A DNA stretch of 64,000 nucleotides from CAZVNZ01 sp964628515 (GCA_964628515.1 CAZVNZ010000001.1:124001-188000); one strand, 5' to 3'; numbered from the stretch's first letter, positions 8,512 to 17,666 are shown. Made by a program: numbers and translations. Notes: a model not told the origin generated them from the letters alone.

Positions 8512-8910
8512 ATGCCGGTTACAGATTCTGTAGCAGATATGCTTACACGTATTCGCAACGCTTTAATCGCAAGACACGACACGGTAGAGGTTCCGGCTTC
8601 TAACGTTAAAAAAGCAATAGGTCAAATTTTGCTTGAGGAAGGCTACATTAAAGGCTGCGAATTTATAGATGACGGCGTACAAGGTACGCTAAAAATCAAA
8701 TTAAAATATGGTCCAAACGGAGAAAAGGTAATTACAGGTCTTAAAAAAATATCTAAGCCCGGTCTTAGAGTTTATGTAAGACACGATAAACTGCCTAAAG
8801 TATTAAACGGTTTGGGCATAGCAATTATTTCCACATCTAAAGGGATTATCACGGATGCTAAGGCAAGAAGTGAAGCCGTTGGTGGGGAAGTCCTTGCTTA
8901 TATCTGGTAA
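8512..8910 (+). CDS. rpsH: 30S ribosomal protein S8
   Basis: 132 residues. Starts MPVTDSVADMLTRIRNA and ends STSKGIITDAKAR...GGEVLAYIW, typical of S8. In E. coli S8 represses the spc operon. ATG after AAGGAGG. Confidence 0.97.
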   Translation: MPVTDSVADMLTRIRNALIARHDTVEVPASNVKKAIGQILLEEGYIKGCEFIDDGVQGTLKIKLKYGPNGEKVITGLKKISKPGLRVYVRHDKLPKVLNGLGIAIISTSKGIITDAKARSEAVGGEVLAYIW

Positions 8911-8924
8911 GGGGGTATATGTAA

Positions 8925-9464
8925 ATGTCAAGAATCGGTAAATTACCTATAACCTTACCCGATAAGGTTGTAGTAGACGTAAAAGATGGTAATGTTGTTA
9001 CGGTAAAAGGCGCTAAAGGGGAGCTTACAAGCACTTTTAGCAAAAAAATCGTAATAGAGCAAGAAAACGGAGTAATAACACTTACCCGTGTAAGCGAAAC
9101 CAAAGAAAACAGAGCGCTTCACGGACTTACAAGAGCACTTTTAAACAACATGGTTGTAGGTGTTTCTAACGGGTTTGAGAAAACCTTAGAAGTTGTGGGT
9201 GTTGGTTACAGAGTACAGCTTAACGGCAAAAAATTGGTATTTGGTCTTGGCTACTCTCACCCTGTTGAAGTAGAGCAACCCGAAGGGATAACCTTTGAGG
9301 CACCTAATGCAAATACCGTTATAATAAAAGGTATAGACAGACAGCTTGTAGGTCAGGTTGCGGCAAATATTCGCACACTAAGACCACCCGAGCCATATAA
9401 AGGCAAGGGCATTAAATACAAAGACGAAGTTATACGCCGTAAAGTCGGCAAAACCGGTATGTAA
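8925..9464 (+). CDS. rplF: 50S ribosomal protein L6
   Basis: 179 residues. Starts MSRIGKLPITLPDKV and carries the C-terminal signature PEPYKGKGIKYKDEVIRRK. It lies near the factor-binding site and stalk base. Begins 14 bases after rpsH, with a GGGGGT ribosome-binding site. Confidence 0.97.
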   Translation: MSRIGKLPITLPDKVVVDVKDGNVVTVKGAKGELTSTFSKKIVIEQENGVITLTRVSETKENRALHGLTRALLNNMVVGVSNGFEKTLEVVGVGYRVQLNGKKLVFGLGYSHPVEVEQPEGITFEAPNANTVIIKGIDRQLVGQVAANIRTLRPPEPYKGKGIKYKDEVIRRKVGKTGM

Positions 9465-9477
9465 GGAGGTAACGCAT

Positions 9478-9846
9478 ATGATTAATCAAAAAGATAAAAA
9501 CCAAATTAGAGTTAAGCGTCACCAAAGAATTAGAAACAAAATTTCCGGTACGCAAAGCCGTCCCCGTATGAACGTATACAGAAGCTTAAACAACATTTAT
9601 GTACAGTTTATAGATGACGTGGCAGGCCACACCCTTTGCAGTGCATCCACATTAGATAAGGAAATCGCAGCAAAGGCAAGCGAGCAAACAAAACAGGAGC
9701 AATCAAAAGCAGTTGGAGAACTTGCGGCTAAAAGAGCAATTAACGCAGGTATTAAAGAAGTTGTTTTTGACAGAGGCGGATATCTATACACAGGTAGAGT
9801 GGCACAGGTTGCACAAGGTGCAAGAGATGCCGGTCTTAAGCTTTAA
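9478..9846 (+). CDS. rplR: 50S ribosomal protein L18
   Basis: 122 residues. Contains RPRMNVYRSLNNIYVQFIDD and VVFDRGGYLYTGRV, the 5S rRNA-binding L18 signatures. ATG after AAGGAGGTAACGCAT. Confidence 0.97.
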   Translation: MINQKDKNQIRVKRHQRIRNKISGTQSRPRMNVYRSLNNIYVQFIDDVAGHTLCSASTLDKEIAAKASEQTKQEQSKAVGELAAKRAINAGIKEVVFDRGGYLYTGRVAQVAQGARDAGLKL

Positions 9847-9863
9847 AAGGAGGTACTTAGGGT

Positions 9864-10370
9864 TTGCTATCTAATAATACAATAGACGCTCAGGCGTTAG
9901 ATTTAAAAGAAAAATTAGTTTCCATAAACCGTGTTGCCAAAGTTGTTAAAGGTGGACGTAACTTTAGATTTTCCGCTCTTGTAGTAGTGGGAGACGAAAA
10001 CGGACATGTTGGCGTTGGTATGGGCAAGGCAATGGAAATTCCCGAGGCAATAAGAAAGGCTGTTCAAAGTGCTAAACGCAGTATGATTACCGTGTCCCTA
10101 AAGGGTACTTCCATACCTCACGAGGTTATTGGCAAGTTTGGCAGAGGCAGAGTGTTACTCCTCCCTGCATCCGAAGGTACAGGCGTTATTGCAGGCGGTC
10201 CTGCTCGTGCGGTGTTAGAGCTTGCCGGTGTTAAGGATATACGAACAAAATCTCAAGGCTCCAACAACCCCATTAATTGCGTAAAAGCAACCTTAGAAGG
10301 TTTAAGAAGTCTAAGAGACGCATCTCAAGTGGCACGTCTGCGTGGTATTAGCGTAGAGCAGTTGCAATAG
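9864..10370 (+). CDS. rpsE: 30S ribosomal protein S5
   Basis: 168 residues. N-terminal dsRBD-like region with VVKGGRNFRFSALVVVGD and the C-terminal part GGPARAVLELAGVKDI. S5 affects decoding accuracy. The start is TTG, 9 bases after AAGGAGGT (9847-9854); no in-frame ATG is available before the conserved region. Confidence 0.96.
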   Translation: MLSNNTIDAQALDLKEKLVSINRVAKVVKGGRNFRFSALVVVGDENGHVGVGMGKAMEIPEAIRKAVQSAKRSMITVSLKGTSIPHEVIGKFGRGRVLLLPASEGTGVIAGGPARAVLELAGVKDIRTKSQGSNNPINCVKATLEGLRSLRDASQVARLRGISVEQLQ

Positions 10371-10380
10371 GAGGTTTTAC

Positions 10381-10560
10381 GTGGATATTAAAATTAAACT
10401 TGTAAAAAGCCCCATTGGTTACGCAAAGGATCAAAAAGCAACTTTACAGGCGCTTGGCTTAAGAAAGTTAAATCAAGAAGTAACAAGACCGGATAATGCG
10501 GCAATTAGAGGCATGATTTTTAAAGTTAAGCACCTGGTTTGCGCAACGGAAGTTAAATAG
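10381..10560 (+). CDS. rpmD: 50S ribosomal protein L30
   Basis: 59 residues, starting with GTG 10 bases after the rpsE stop and preceded by AGGAGGT. The translation begins (M)DIKIKLVKSPIGYAKDQKAT and contains LGLRKLNQEVTRPDN, the L30 signature. Its position between rpsE and rplO is the standard one. Confidence 0.96.
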   Translation: MDIKIKLVKSPIGYAKDQKATLQALGLRKLNQEVTRPDNAAIRGMIFKVKHLVCATEVK

Positions 10561-10579
10561 TTAGTTTAGGAGAAATATT

Positions 10580-11020
10580 ATGAAGATACACGAACTTAAA
10601 GCTACTCCCGGTGCAAAAAAAGCGCCTAAGAGAGTGGGTAGAGGCTGTGGATCCGGAATTGGCAAAACTTCGGCAAGAGGTCAGAAAGGTCAAAAATCAA
10701 GATCCGGCGGCGGAGTACGTCCCGGTTTTGAGGGTGGACAAATGCCTCTCTCCAGACGCTTGCCCAAAAGAGGATTTACAAATATATTTGCTACTGTGTA
10801 CTCTACACTAAACGTTAGGGACTTAAATTGTTTTGAAGACGGTGCGGTTGTAGATGTACAAACCTTAATAGATAAAAACATAATTAAAAAGGAAAACGAT
10901 GGATTGAAGATTTTAGGCAACGGAGATATTACAAAAAAAATCACCGTAAAAGCCAAAAAATTCACTAAAACAGCTGAAGAGAAAATTAAGGCTGCAGGTG
11001 GAAATACAGAGGTGGTATGA
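10580..11020 (+). CDS. rplO: 50S ribosomal protein L15
   Basis: 146 residues. Glycine-rich N-terminus RVGRGCGSGIGKTSARGQKG and the motif GFEGGQMPLSRRLPKRGF. The stop overlaps the secY start (ATGATG/TGA), implying coupled translation. Confidence 0.97.
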   Translation: MKIHELKATPGAKKAPKRVGRGCGSGIGKTSARGQKGQKSRSGGGVRPGFEGGQMPLSRRLPKRGFTNIFATVYSTLNVRDLNCFEDGAVVDVQTLIDKNIIKKENDGLKILGNGDITKKITVKAKKFTKTAEEKIKAAGGNTEVV

Positions 11021-12288
11021 TGTTTAAAACCATTTCAAATGCGTGGAAAATACCGGAGATAAGGCAAAAAATTATTTTTACCTTACTTATGGTGCTTGTA
11101 TATCGTATAGGTTCTGCAATTCCTACTCCGGGTGTTAATCCGGAATTTATTGCATCACAAGTTGCAAACTACGACATTTTGGGCTTTTATAACCTAATGT
11201 CCGGTGGTGCGCTTGCAAATATGCGAGTCTTCGCACTTGGTATCGTCCCATATATTAACGCATCCATTATTATGAATCTGCTTACGGTTGCCATTCCCAA
11301 ATTAGAGCGTTTGGCAAAAGAAGGAGACGACGGCAGAAAGAAAATAGCTTCCATTACAAGATACTTAGGTGTTATATTAGGTTTAGTACAAGCAATAGGT
11401 ATTATGGCAGGCTTAGGGCCGGATGCAGTGGAGAAAAACGCAAACTGGTTTACATATGTTACAATAGTAGCTTGCTTAACGGCAGGTACTGCGCTGATTA
11501 TGTGGATTGGCGAGCGTATTACGGAAAAGGGTATCGGCAACGGTATTTCCTTACTTATCTTTATAAGCATAGTTTCGGGTATGCCTCAAATGGGTTTGAG
11601 CCTGTTTGAATCAATGTCTAAAGGCACTACGGAGTTTTGGGCGTTCATATTGTTAGTAGTTGCGGCTTTTGCCATAATTTTAGCAATAACCTTTGTAGAT
11701 TTGGGAGAACGCAGAATATCCGTACAATACGCCAAACGAGTGGTTGGCAGAAAGATGTACGGCGGACAAAGCACCCATATTCCTATGAAGGTAAACCAAA
11801 GCGGTGTTATGCCCCTAATTTTTGCTATGACAATAATAGCATTTCCGGGTATGATAGCTCAGTTTTTCCCCGAAGGTGAGTTCTTTAAATGGTATCAGCT
11901 ATATGCAGGACCGGGCTCGGTATTATATACGGTAATATTTGCGTTGTTAATACTGTTCTTCTCCTACTTCTACTCGCAAATAGCTTTTAATCCTGTGGAT
12001 GTTTCCAAAAACCTCCAACAAAACGGCGGTTTTATACCGGGTATTAGACCCGGAAAGCCCACCTCGGATTATCTTGCAAAAATATTATCACGAATAACAT
12101 TATTCGGCGCAATATTCTTAGCTTTAGTTGCTACGGTACCCACCTTAATGGGAAGCATAGTACCCGTTATTAACATAACCTTTGGTGCTACAAGCTTGCT
12201 TATTATGGTAAGTGTTTCTCTCGAAACTACCAAGCAGTTAGAGGCACAAATGATGATGCGCCACTACAAAGGCTTCTTAAACAACTAA
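11017..12288 (+). CDS. secY: Protein translocase subunit SecY
   Basis: 423 residues with about ten membrane helices. SecY forms the channel of the general secretion pathway. Recognisable are the N-terminal NAWKIPEIRQKIIFTLLMV, the GERITEKGIGNGISLLIF loop and the GQSTHIPMKVNQSGVMPLIFA region that binds SecA and the ribosome. Start at 11017 or the adjacent ATG at 11020; both overlap or touch the rplO stop. Confidence 0.97.
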   Translation: MMFKTISNAWKIPEIRQKIIFTLLMVLVYRIGSAIPTPGVNPEFIASQVANYDILGFYNLMSGGALANMRVFALGIVPYINASIIMNLLTVAIPKLERLAKEGDDGRKKIASITRYLGVILGLVQAIGIMAGLGPDAVEKNANWFTYVTIVACLTAGTALIMWIGERITEKGIGNGISLLIFISIVSGMPQMGLSLFESMSKGTTEFWAFILLVVAAFAIILAITFVDLGERRISVQYAKRVVGRKMYGGQSTHIPMKVNQSGVMPLIFAMTIIAFPGMIAQFFPEGEFFKWYQLYAGPGSVLYTVIFALLILFFSYFYSQIAFNPVDVSKNLQQNGGFIPGIRPGKPTSDYLAKILSRITLFGAIFLALVATVPTLMGSIVPVINITFGATSLLIMVSVSLETTKQLEAQMMMRHYKGFLNN

Positions 12289-12300
12289 TAAGGGGGAGTA

Positions 12301-12921
12301 ATGAACACAATATTTTTAGGCCCTCCCGGATCGGGAAAGGGCACAATGGCAGAAAGAATTGCTAAATTCTTCAACATTGCCCATGTTTCCACAGGGGATA
12401 TGTTAAGAGAAGAAATTAAAAAAGAAACAAAATTAGGTGCGCTTGCAAAAAGTTACATAGATAAAGGTGCATTAGTACCCGACAGTGTAATAATAGACAT
12501 GATAAAAGAAAGACTGCAAAAAGCAGATGCCTCAAAAGGCGTACTGTTTGACGGTTTTCCAAGAACGGTTGCCCAAGCGCTTGCCTTAGACGAAATTGCA
12601 AAAATAGATGTTTGTGTAAATCTTGAGTGCGATATTAACGTAATAGTAAAACGCATAAGCACACGTCTGGTGTGCGACAAGTGTGGTGCTGTATACAGTT
12701 CCCTAACACACGAAGGCACAAAATGTGATGTGTGCCCGGGAAATCTGTACACAAGACCTGACGATAACGAAGAGACGGTTAGAGAAAGGTTTAAGGTATA
12801 CGAGCTAAATACGGCGCCACTAATAGATTATTACAGCGCAAAAATAGTAAACGTAGATGCAACAATGCCCATAGAAGAAGAGGCAACATTTATAAAAGAA
12901 GCACTAAAAGCCTACGCATAA
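12301..12921 (+). CDS. adk: Adenylate kinase
   Basis: 206 residues. Catalyses ATP + AMP = 2 ADP. P-loop GPPGSGKGT at residues 7-15, AMP-binding DGFPRT, and a LID domain with CDKC and a second CDVC pair that would bind zinc, as in many Gram-positive adenylate kinases. ATG follows GGGGG; 12 bases after secY. Somewhat shorter than the common 215 residues. Confidence 0.96.
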   Translation: MNTIFLGPPGSGKGTMAERIAKFFNIAHVSTGDMLREEIKKETKLGALAKSYIDKGALVPDSVIIDMIKERLQKADASKGVLFDGFPRTVAQALALDEIAKIDVCVNLECDINVIVKRISTRLVCDKCGAVYSSLTHEGTKCDVCPGNLYTRPDDNEETVRERFKVYELNTAPLIDYYSAKIVNVDATMPIEEEATFIKEALKAYA

Positions 12922-12924
12922 GTT

Positions 12925-13677
12925 ATGGTAATTAATATAAAAAGCGCAAGCGAAACAGCTAAAATGTTTGCATCGGGTAAACTGTGTGCAACGGTGATGG
13001 AAAAACTCAAAACAGAAATAAGAGAGGGTATTTCCACATTGTATTTAGATGAGTTAGCGGAAAAATTAATTAAAGGCTTTAATGCCAAGGCATCTTTTAA
13101 AAATTACAGAGGGTTTCCGGCAAGTATATGTACCTCGGTAAACGAGGAGATAGTACACGGAATACCAAACAGGCATAAACTGCTAAAGCAGGGGGACATT
13201 ATAAGCATAGATATTGGAGTGCTGTTTGACGGCTACCATTCGGATATGGCAAGAACCTTCCCCGTAGGGCAGATAAGCGAAGATGCTGCAAAACTAATAG
13301 AAGTAACCAAACAATGCTTTTACGAAGGCTTTAATATGGCAAGAGAGGGTGGCAGGCTAAAAGATATTTCCACTGCTGTGGAAAACTGTGCCCTCGCCCA
13401 TAATTTTGGGGTGGTACGAGAGTTAGTGGGGCACGGCATAGGCAAAAATCTCCATGAGGCTCCGGATATTCCAAACTTTGCCTTTAAGGGTGCAAACCCA
13501 AGACTTAGAGCAGGAATGACCCTTGCAATAGAGCCTATGATAAACTTAGGCGGTGCGGCGGTGGCTTTCGGAGAGGACAACTGGCTTGTGTATACAAAAG
13601 ACAAAAAGCTAAGTGCCCACTACGAAAATACCCTACTGGTAACAGAAGGGGAGCCTCAAATTATTACTAAAATATAA
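12925..13677 (+). CDS. map: Methionine aminopeptidase, type I
   Basis: 250 residues. Removes the N-terminal methionine of new proteins. Metal ligands are visible as the two Asp in DIGVLFDGYHSDMARTF, His in GHGIGKNLHE, Glu in AIEPMIN and Glu in HYENTLLVTEG. Starts 3 bases after adk without a clear ribosome-binding site, so translation is probably coupled. Confidence 0.96.
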   Translation: MVINIKSASETAKMFASGKLCATVMEKLKTEIREGISTLYLDELAEKLIKGFNAKASFKNYRGFPASICTSVNEEIVHGIPNRHKLLKQGDIISIDIGVLFDGYHSDMARTFPVGQISEDAAKLIEVTKQCFYEGFNMAREGGRLKDISTAVENCALAHNFGVVRELVGHGIGKNLHEAPDIPNFAFKGANPRLRAGMTLAIEPMINLGGAAVAFGEDNWLVYTKDKKLSAHYENTLLVTEGEPQIITKI

Positions 13678-13683
13678 GTTGGT

Positions 13684-13977
13684 GTGTGCAAATTGAGTAA
13701 CATACAAGCGCAAATAGGAAGAATATGTTTGTCCTTAAGTGGCAGAGATAAAGGCAAGTACTTTATAATAACTGCAATACCCGAGGAAAACTATGTACTT
13801 ATAGCAGACGGCGTACTGAGAAAGTTAGATAAGCCTAAAAAAAAGAAACTAAAGCACTTAGAGCTAAAAGAGGAGTGCTTAGACAACATAAAAGAAAAGC
13901 TTGTTGAAGGCAAAAAGGTATTTGATGCAGAACTTAGAAGTGCGCTGATAAACACAGGCTACATAAAAAAAATATAA
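13684..13977 (+). CDS. KOW-domain RNA-binding protein (L14e-like)
   Basis: 97 residues. The N-terminal half (GRICLSLSGRDKGKYFIITA) is a KOW motif like that of eukaryotic L14e/L6e/L27e; the rest is lysine rich. Such small KOW proteins commonly occur between map and infA in Clostridia; their role is not established but ribosome or RNA binding is likely. The start codon is uncertain: GTG at 13684 or TTG at 13693; neither has a strong Shine-Dalgarno site, 6 bases after map. Confidence 0.8.
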   Translation: MCKLSNIQAQIGRICLSLSGRDKGKYFIITAIPEENYVLIADGVLRKLDKPKKKKLKHLELKEECLDNIKEKLVEGKKVFDAELRSALINTGYIKKI

Positions 13978-14091
13978 GCTTAGTAGCGGTAAACTTTAGT
14001 GCAATATCTAAAAGAATACCACAATAAAGCATTAAAGTACAGGAGCCCAAGGCATTATGCTTTGGAAGTAAGAAAAAGTTAGGAGTAATCA

Positions 14092-14313
14092 ATGTCTAAA
14101 AGCGACGTAATAGAAGTGGAAGGTATCGTAACGGATACATATCCCAATGCTACTTTTGAAGTAGAGCTTGAAAACGGACATAAAATACTGGCGCATATTT
14201 CCGGTAAATTAAGGATGAACTACATAAGAATACTACCCGGAGATAAAGTAACGGTAGAACTCTCGCCTTACGATTTAACAAAAGGCAGAATTACCTGGCG
14301 TGGTAAAGGTTAA
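14092..14313 (+). CDS. infA: Translation initiation factor IF-1
   Basis: 73 residues, an S1-like OB fold. Contains VEGIVTDTYPNATFEVELENG and ISGKLRMNYIRILPGDKV. Blocks the A site during initiation. ATG after TTAGGAG. The 114 bases upstream include a hairpin CCAAGGCA-TTA-TGCTTTGG around 14048-14066. Confidence 0.96.
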   Translation: MSKSDVIEVEGIVTDTYPNATFEVELENGHKILAHISGKLRMNYIRILPGDKVTVELSPYDLTKGRITWRGKG

Positions 14314-14411
14314 AGGCGTATATTTTTAATTAGTGATGCCAACTTAGGCATTATATAAAGGTATGTGCATACAAAAAAGCGCCAAGTTGCGCAAAAATCA
14401 GGAGGAGTATA

Positions 14412-14525
14412 ATGAAAGTCAGACCATCAGTAAAACCAATTTGCGAGAAATGCAAGATAATCAAAAGACACGGCAAGGTTATGGTAATTTGCCAAAACCC
14501 CAAGCACAAACAAAAACAAGGCTAA
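14412..14525 (+). CDS. rpmJ: 50S ribosomal protein L36
   Basis: 37 residues: MKVRPSVKPICEKCKIIKR followed by CQNPKHKQKQG. The C-C-C-H set (Cys11, Cys14, Cys27, His32) is the L36 zinc ribbon. ATG after AGGAGGAG. The 98-base gap after infA holds a small hairpin (ATGCC/GGCAT, around 14336-14351). Confidence 0.96.
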   Translation: MKVRPSVKPICEKCKIIKRHGKVMVICQNPKHKQKQG

Positions 14526-14530
14526 CCCTG

Positions 14531-14574
14531 TTTATACGAGCGGCTGAGTTGCCTAAGGCAATTTTTCGTATAAA
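14531..14574 (+). promoter_or_regulatory. Hairpin after rpmJ resembling the S10 leader hairpin
   Basis: TTTATACGA (14531-14539) pairs perfectly with TCGTATAAA (14566-14574). Inside, TTGCC (14549-14553) pairs with GGCAA (14557-14561). The outer helix ends CGA-G...TTTTCG, as in the S10 leader hairpin at 1802-1846. It lies upstream of the alpha promoter, so it would be found only on read-through transcripts from the spc operon; it may act as a processing site, attenuator or weak terminator. Confidence 0.55.
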
Positions 14575-14600
14575 TTTTAAATAACCAAGAATTGTACTAA

Positions 14601-14629
14601 TTGCTTTTTATAAAAAAAGTTGGTATAAT
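14601..14629 (+). promoter_or_regulatory. Internal promoter for the alpha operon (rpsM-rpsK-rpsD-rpoA-rplQ)
   Basis: TTGCTT at 14601-14606, 17 bases, then a perfect TATAAT at 14624-14629 with an extended -10 (TGG before TATAAT). Predicted leader of about 65 bases to the rpsM ATG. Confidence 0.8.
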
Positions 14630-14701
14630 TATCCGTGATTGTATATACGGAGAAGTAATTAATCTAAATGGTAATTAGAGCTAAACTACGGAGGAAAAAA
14701 T

Positions 14702-15070
14702 ATGGCACGTATTGCTGGTGTAGATTTACCCAGAGAAAAGAGAGTTGAAATCGGTCTTACTTATATATTTGGTATAGGGCTTAAGACGTCTCAGCTTATC
14801 TTAACCGAAACAAATGTAGATCCTAACGTTAGAGTTAAGGATTTAGAAGAGCATGATGTATCTAAAATCAGAGAGTACATCGATAAAAACATTAAAGTGG
14901 AAGGCGATTTAAGAAGAGAGGTTTCTCTTAATATTAAGCGTCTTATGGAAATAGGCTGCTATCGAGGTATTCGCCACAGAAAAGGGCTACCCGTTAGAGG
15001 GCAGAGCACAAAACAAAATGCACGCACACGCAAAGGTCCTAAACGTACCGTTGCAGGCAAAAAGAAATAA
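14702..15070 (+). CDS. rpsM: 30S ribosomal protein S13
   Basis: 122 residues. Starts MARIAGVDLPREKRVEIGLT and ends with GLPVRGQSTKQNARTRKGP, the S13 C-terminus that contacts P-site tRNA. First gene of the alpha operon, ATG after GGAGGAAAAAAT. Confidence 0.97.
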   Translation: MARIAGVDLPREKRVEIGLTYIFGIGLKTSQLILTETNVDPNVRVKDLEEHDVSKIREYIDKNIKVEGDLRREVSLNIKRLMEIGCYRGIRHRKGLPVRGQSTKQNARTRKGPKRTVAGKKK

Positions 15071-15084
15071 GGAGGAAATAATTA

Positions 15085-15480
15085 ATGGCTGCACCTAAGA
15101 AAAAAGTGTCCAGAAGACGCAGAGAAAAAAAGAATATTGAAAAAGGTCAAGCGCATATTCGTTCTTCCTTTAACAATACAATAGTAACAATGAGCGACAT
15201 GAGCGGAAACGCACTTTCCCAAGCAAGCTCGGGAGCTATGGGCTTTAGAGGGTCTCGTAAAAGCACACCCTTTGCCGCACAAGTAGCGGCAGAAACTGCT
15301 GCAAGAGCCGCTATGGAACATGGTTTAAAAATAGTGGAAGTTTATGTTAAAGGCCCCGGAAGCGGAAGAGAGGCTGCAATAAGAGCATTGCAGGTTGCAG
15401 GTTTAGAGGTTACGCTTATTAAAGACGTAACACCCATTCCACACAACGGATGTCGTCCGCCAAAACGCAGAAGGGTATAG
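15085..15480 (+). CDS. rpsK: 30S ribosomal protein S11
   Basis: 131 residues. Contains HIRSSFNNTIVTMSDMSGN and the C-terminal PIPHNGCRPPKRRRV typical of S11, a platform protein near the mRNA exit. ATG after AAGGAGG. Confidence 0.97.
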   Translation: MAAPKKKVSRRRREKKNIEKGQAHIRSSFNNTIVTMSDMSGNALSQASSGAMGFRGSRKSTPFAAQVAAETAARAAMEHGLKIVEVYVKGPGSGREAAIRALQVAGLEVTLIKDVTPIPHNGCRPPKRRRV

Positions 15481-15494
15481 GAGGAAAGTAAATT

Positions 15495-16118
15495 ATGGCA
15501 AGATATACAGGACCGGTTTGCCGCTTATGCCGTAGAGAAGGGGCAAAACTATTTTTAAAGGGCGATAAATGCTATTCGTCCAAATGTGCGTATACATTAC
15601 GTCCCACAGCACCGGGTCAACACGGCATTTCAAGACGTAAAATGAGCGAGTACGGCACACAGCTGAGAGAAAAACAAAAGGTTAAACGTGCTTACGGTAT
15701 GCTTGAAGGACAATTTGAGAAATACTTTGAAATTGCAAACAAAATGAAGGGTAAGTCGGGCGAAAACCTCCTTTCTTTATGCGAAAGACGTTTAGACAAC
15801 GTGTGCTTTAGATTGGGTATGGGAGATTCGAGAGCCCATGCTCGTCAAACGGTTATGCACGGACACATAAAAGTAAACGGCGCAAAGTTAGATATACCTT
15901 CCTACTTTGTTAATGTGGGAGACGTAATTACAGTTGCGGAAAAAAGCGCAACCAAAGATTACTTTAAAGCATTAAGAGAAAGTGCGGACAGAGCAATGCC
16001 AAAGTGGTTAGAGTTTGATATGGCAACTCTTACAGGCAAAATTGTTGCAATTCCCGATAGAGAAGACATAGACTTAACCATAGAAGAACACTTAATAGTA
16101 GAGTTGTACTCCAAATAA
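15495..16118 (+). CDS. rpsD: 30S ribosomal protein S4
   Basis: 207 residues. The N-terminus has four cysteines (CRLC, then CYSSKC), a zinc-binding form of S4. The S4 RNA-binding domain lies near residues 95-155. S4 is a primary 16S rRNA binder and a known autoregulator in other bacteria. Unlike B. subtilis, where rpsD is elsewhere, it lies within the alpha operon here. Confidence 0.97.
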   Translation: MARYTGPVCRLCRREGAKLFLKGDKCYSSKCAYTLRPTAPGQHGISRRKMSEYGTQLREKQKVKRAYGMLEGQFEKYFEIANKMKGKSGENLLSLCERRLDNVCFRLGMGDSRAHARQTVMHGHIKVNGAKLDIPSYFVNVGDVITVAEKSATKDYFKALRESADRAMPKWLEFDMATLTGKIVAIPDREDIDLTIEEHLIVELYSK

Positions 16119-16145
16119 TTAAAGCTGTGCAAAGGAGGTTTTAGA

Positions 16146-17090
16146 ATGCTGGAAATAGAAAGACCTAATATAGAATGTATCAGCATGAGCGAGGACAAAA
16201 AGTACGCAAAATTTGTAATGGAACCATTAGAGCGCGGATTTGGAACAACCTTAGGCAACTCCCTTAGAAGAGTGTTGCTATCCTGTTTACCGGGAGCGGC
16301 GGTTACAAGCGTAAAAATAGATAACGTGCTTCACGAATTTACCACCATAGAGGGTGTACACGAAGACGTTACAAATATTGTACTTAATCTAAAAGGGCTT
16401 GGCATTAAAATGTATACAGACGAGCCTAAAACAATAACAATAGATGCAAAAGGGCCAAAAGACATTACGGCTGCGGATATTGTTGCAGATTCGGAGGTAG
16501 AAATTGTAAACCCGGATTTACACATAGCAACAATAGAAAAAAACGCAAGTTTGTATATGGAAATAAAGGTGGAAAAAGGCAGAGGCTATGTGCTTGCGGA
16601 TAAAAACAAAACCGCAAATATGCCAATAGGTGTTGTGCCCATAGATTCCCTATTTACCCCCATAACCAAAGTAAATTTTGCCGTAGAAAACACACGTGTA
16701 GGGCAAATTACAGACTTTGATAAGCTAACTATGGAAGTTTGGACAAACGGTACCATAAACGCAGACGAGGCAATTTCTTTTGCCGCAAGAATTATGAGCG
16801 CCTATTTAGATCAGTTCATAAACCTTACAGACAGCGTAAACGAAATAGAAATTATGGTGGAAAAAGAGGAAGACAAAAAAGAAAAAATCCTTGAAATTAC
16901 CATAGAAGAGCTGGATTTATCCGTGCGTTCTTACAACTGCCTAAAGCGTGCCGGTATTAATACGGTAGAAGAGCTTATTATGCGCAACGAGGACGAGATG
17001 ATGAAGGTGCGTAATTTAGGAAAGAAATCATTAGAAGAAGTTCAGCAAAAGTTAGAGGCGCTTGGTCTTAACTTAAAGCTTGAAGACTGA
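16146..17090 (+). CDS. rpoA: DNA-directed RNA polymerase alpha subunit
   Basis: 314 residues. N-terminal dimerisation domain with FVMEPLERGFGTTLGNSLRR, and a C-terminal domain (two helix-hairpin-helix motifs) with LDLSVRSYNCLKRAGI that contacts UP elements and regulators. ATG after AAAGGAGG; ends in TGA. Confidence 0.97.
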   Translation: MLEIERPNIECISMSEDKKYAKFVMEPLERGFGTTLGNSLRRVLLSCLPGAAVTSVKIDNVLHEFTTIEGVHEDVTNIVLNLKGLGIKMYTDEPKTITIDAKGPKDITAADIVADSEVEIVNPDLHIATIEKNASLYMEIKVEKGRGYVLADKNKTANMPIGVVPIDSLFTPITKVNFAVENTRVGQITDFDKLTMEVWTNGTINADEAISFAARIMSAYLDQFINLTDSVNEIEIMVEKEEDKKEKILEITIEELDLSVRSYNCLKRAGINTVEELIMRNEDEMMKVRNLGKKSLEEVQQKLEALGLNLKLED

Positions 17091-17104
17091 GGAGGATATA
17101 AGCA

Positions 17105-17593
17105 ATGAGAAAATTGGGCAGACCGTCTGACCAACGCAGAGCGATATTGCGTCAACTTGTTACATCACTAATTTGGTACGGCAAGGTAGAAACTACTTTA
17201 TGGCGTGCAAAGGAAACACGCAGTATAGCAGAAAAAATTATTACAAAGGCCATTAGGCAGTACGATAACACGGTAGAAGTTACAAAAACCATAGACGGCA
17301 CACAAACAACGGTAATAAACGATGCACCCGCAAAGTTAGCCGTAAGACGTGCGGTTATGGAATACTTGTACGACTTTCCCTACGAAAAAAAGGAAAAGGA
17401 AAGCAAATACGACTACAAAAAGCGTACAGGAGATATTGCTCATCCTGTTGTAGAAAAACTGTTTAGGGAGGTTGCTCCCAAATATGCAAAGCGTGCCAAA
17501 GATTTAGGCCAAGGCGGTGGGTATACACGCATCATCAAAAAAGGTCCGAGACGTGGAGACGCAGCAGAATCCGTTATACTTGAATTAGTATAA
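17105..17593 (+). CDS. rplQ: 50S ribosomal protein L17, long form
   Basis: 162 residues, against about 120 in B. subtilis. The N-terminus MRKLGRPSDQRRAILRQLV and C-terminus GGGYTRIIKKGPRRGDAAE are standard; the extra ~40 residues lie in the middle (about 60-115), including a charged YEKKEKESKYDYKKR stretch. Similar insertions occur in other Clostridia. Last gene of the alpha operon. Confidence 0.95.
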   Translation: MRKLGRPSDQRRAILRQLVTSLIWYGKVETTLWRAKETRSIAEKIITKAIRQYDNTVEVTKTIDGTQTTVINDAPAKLAVRRAVMEYLYDFPYEKKEKESKYDYKKRTGDIAHPVVEKLFREVAPKYAKRAKDLGQGGGYTRIIKKGPRRGDAAESVILELV

Positions 17594-17616
17594 ACTAAAT
17601 TTCTATTAGCATTGGG

Positions 17617-17666
17617 TATGAGTGTTTAAATATTTGCATACAAATATTATTCACTCATATTTTTTT
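17617..17666 (+). terminator. Rho-independent terminator of the alpha operon
   Basis: TATGAGTG (17617-17624) pairs with CACTCATA (17652-17659), and inside it AATATTTG (17629-17636) pairs with CAAATATT (17641-17648). Seven T bases follow (17660-17666). It lies between rplQ and the ECF transporter genes. Confidence 0.85.

Noticed and set aside
14363..14584. 73-codon open frame covering rpmJ
   Set aside because: It is out of frame with rpmJ, which has a clear L36 sequence, start and ribosome-binding site.
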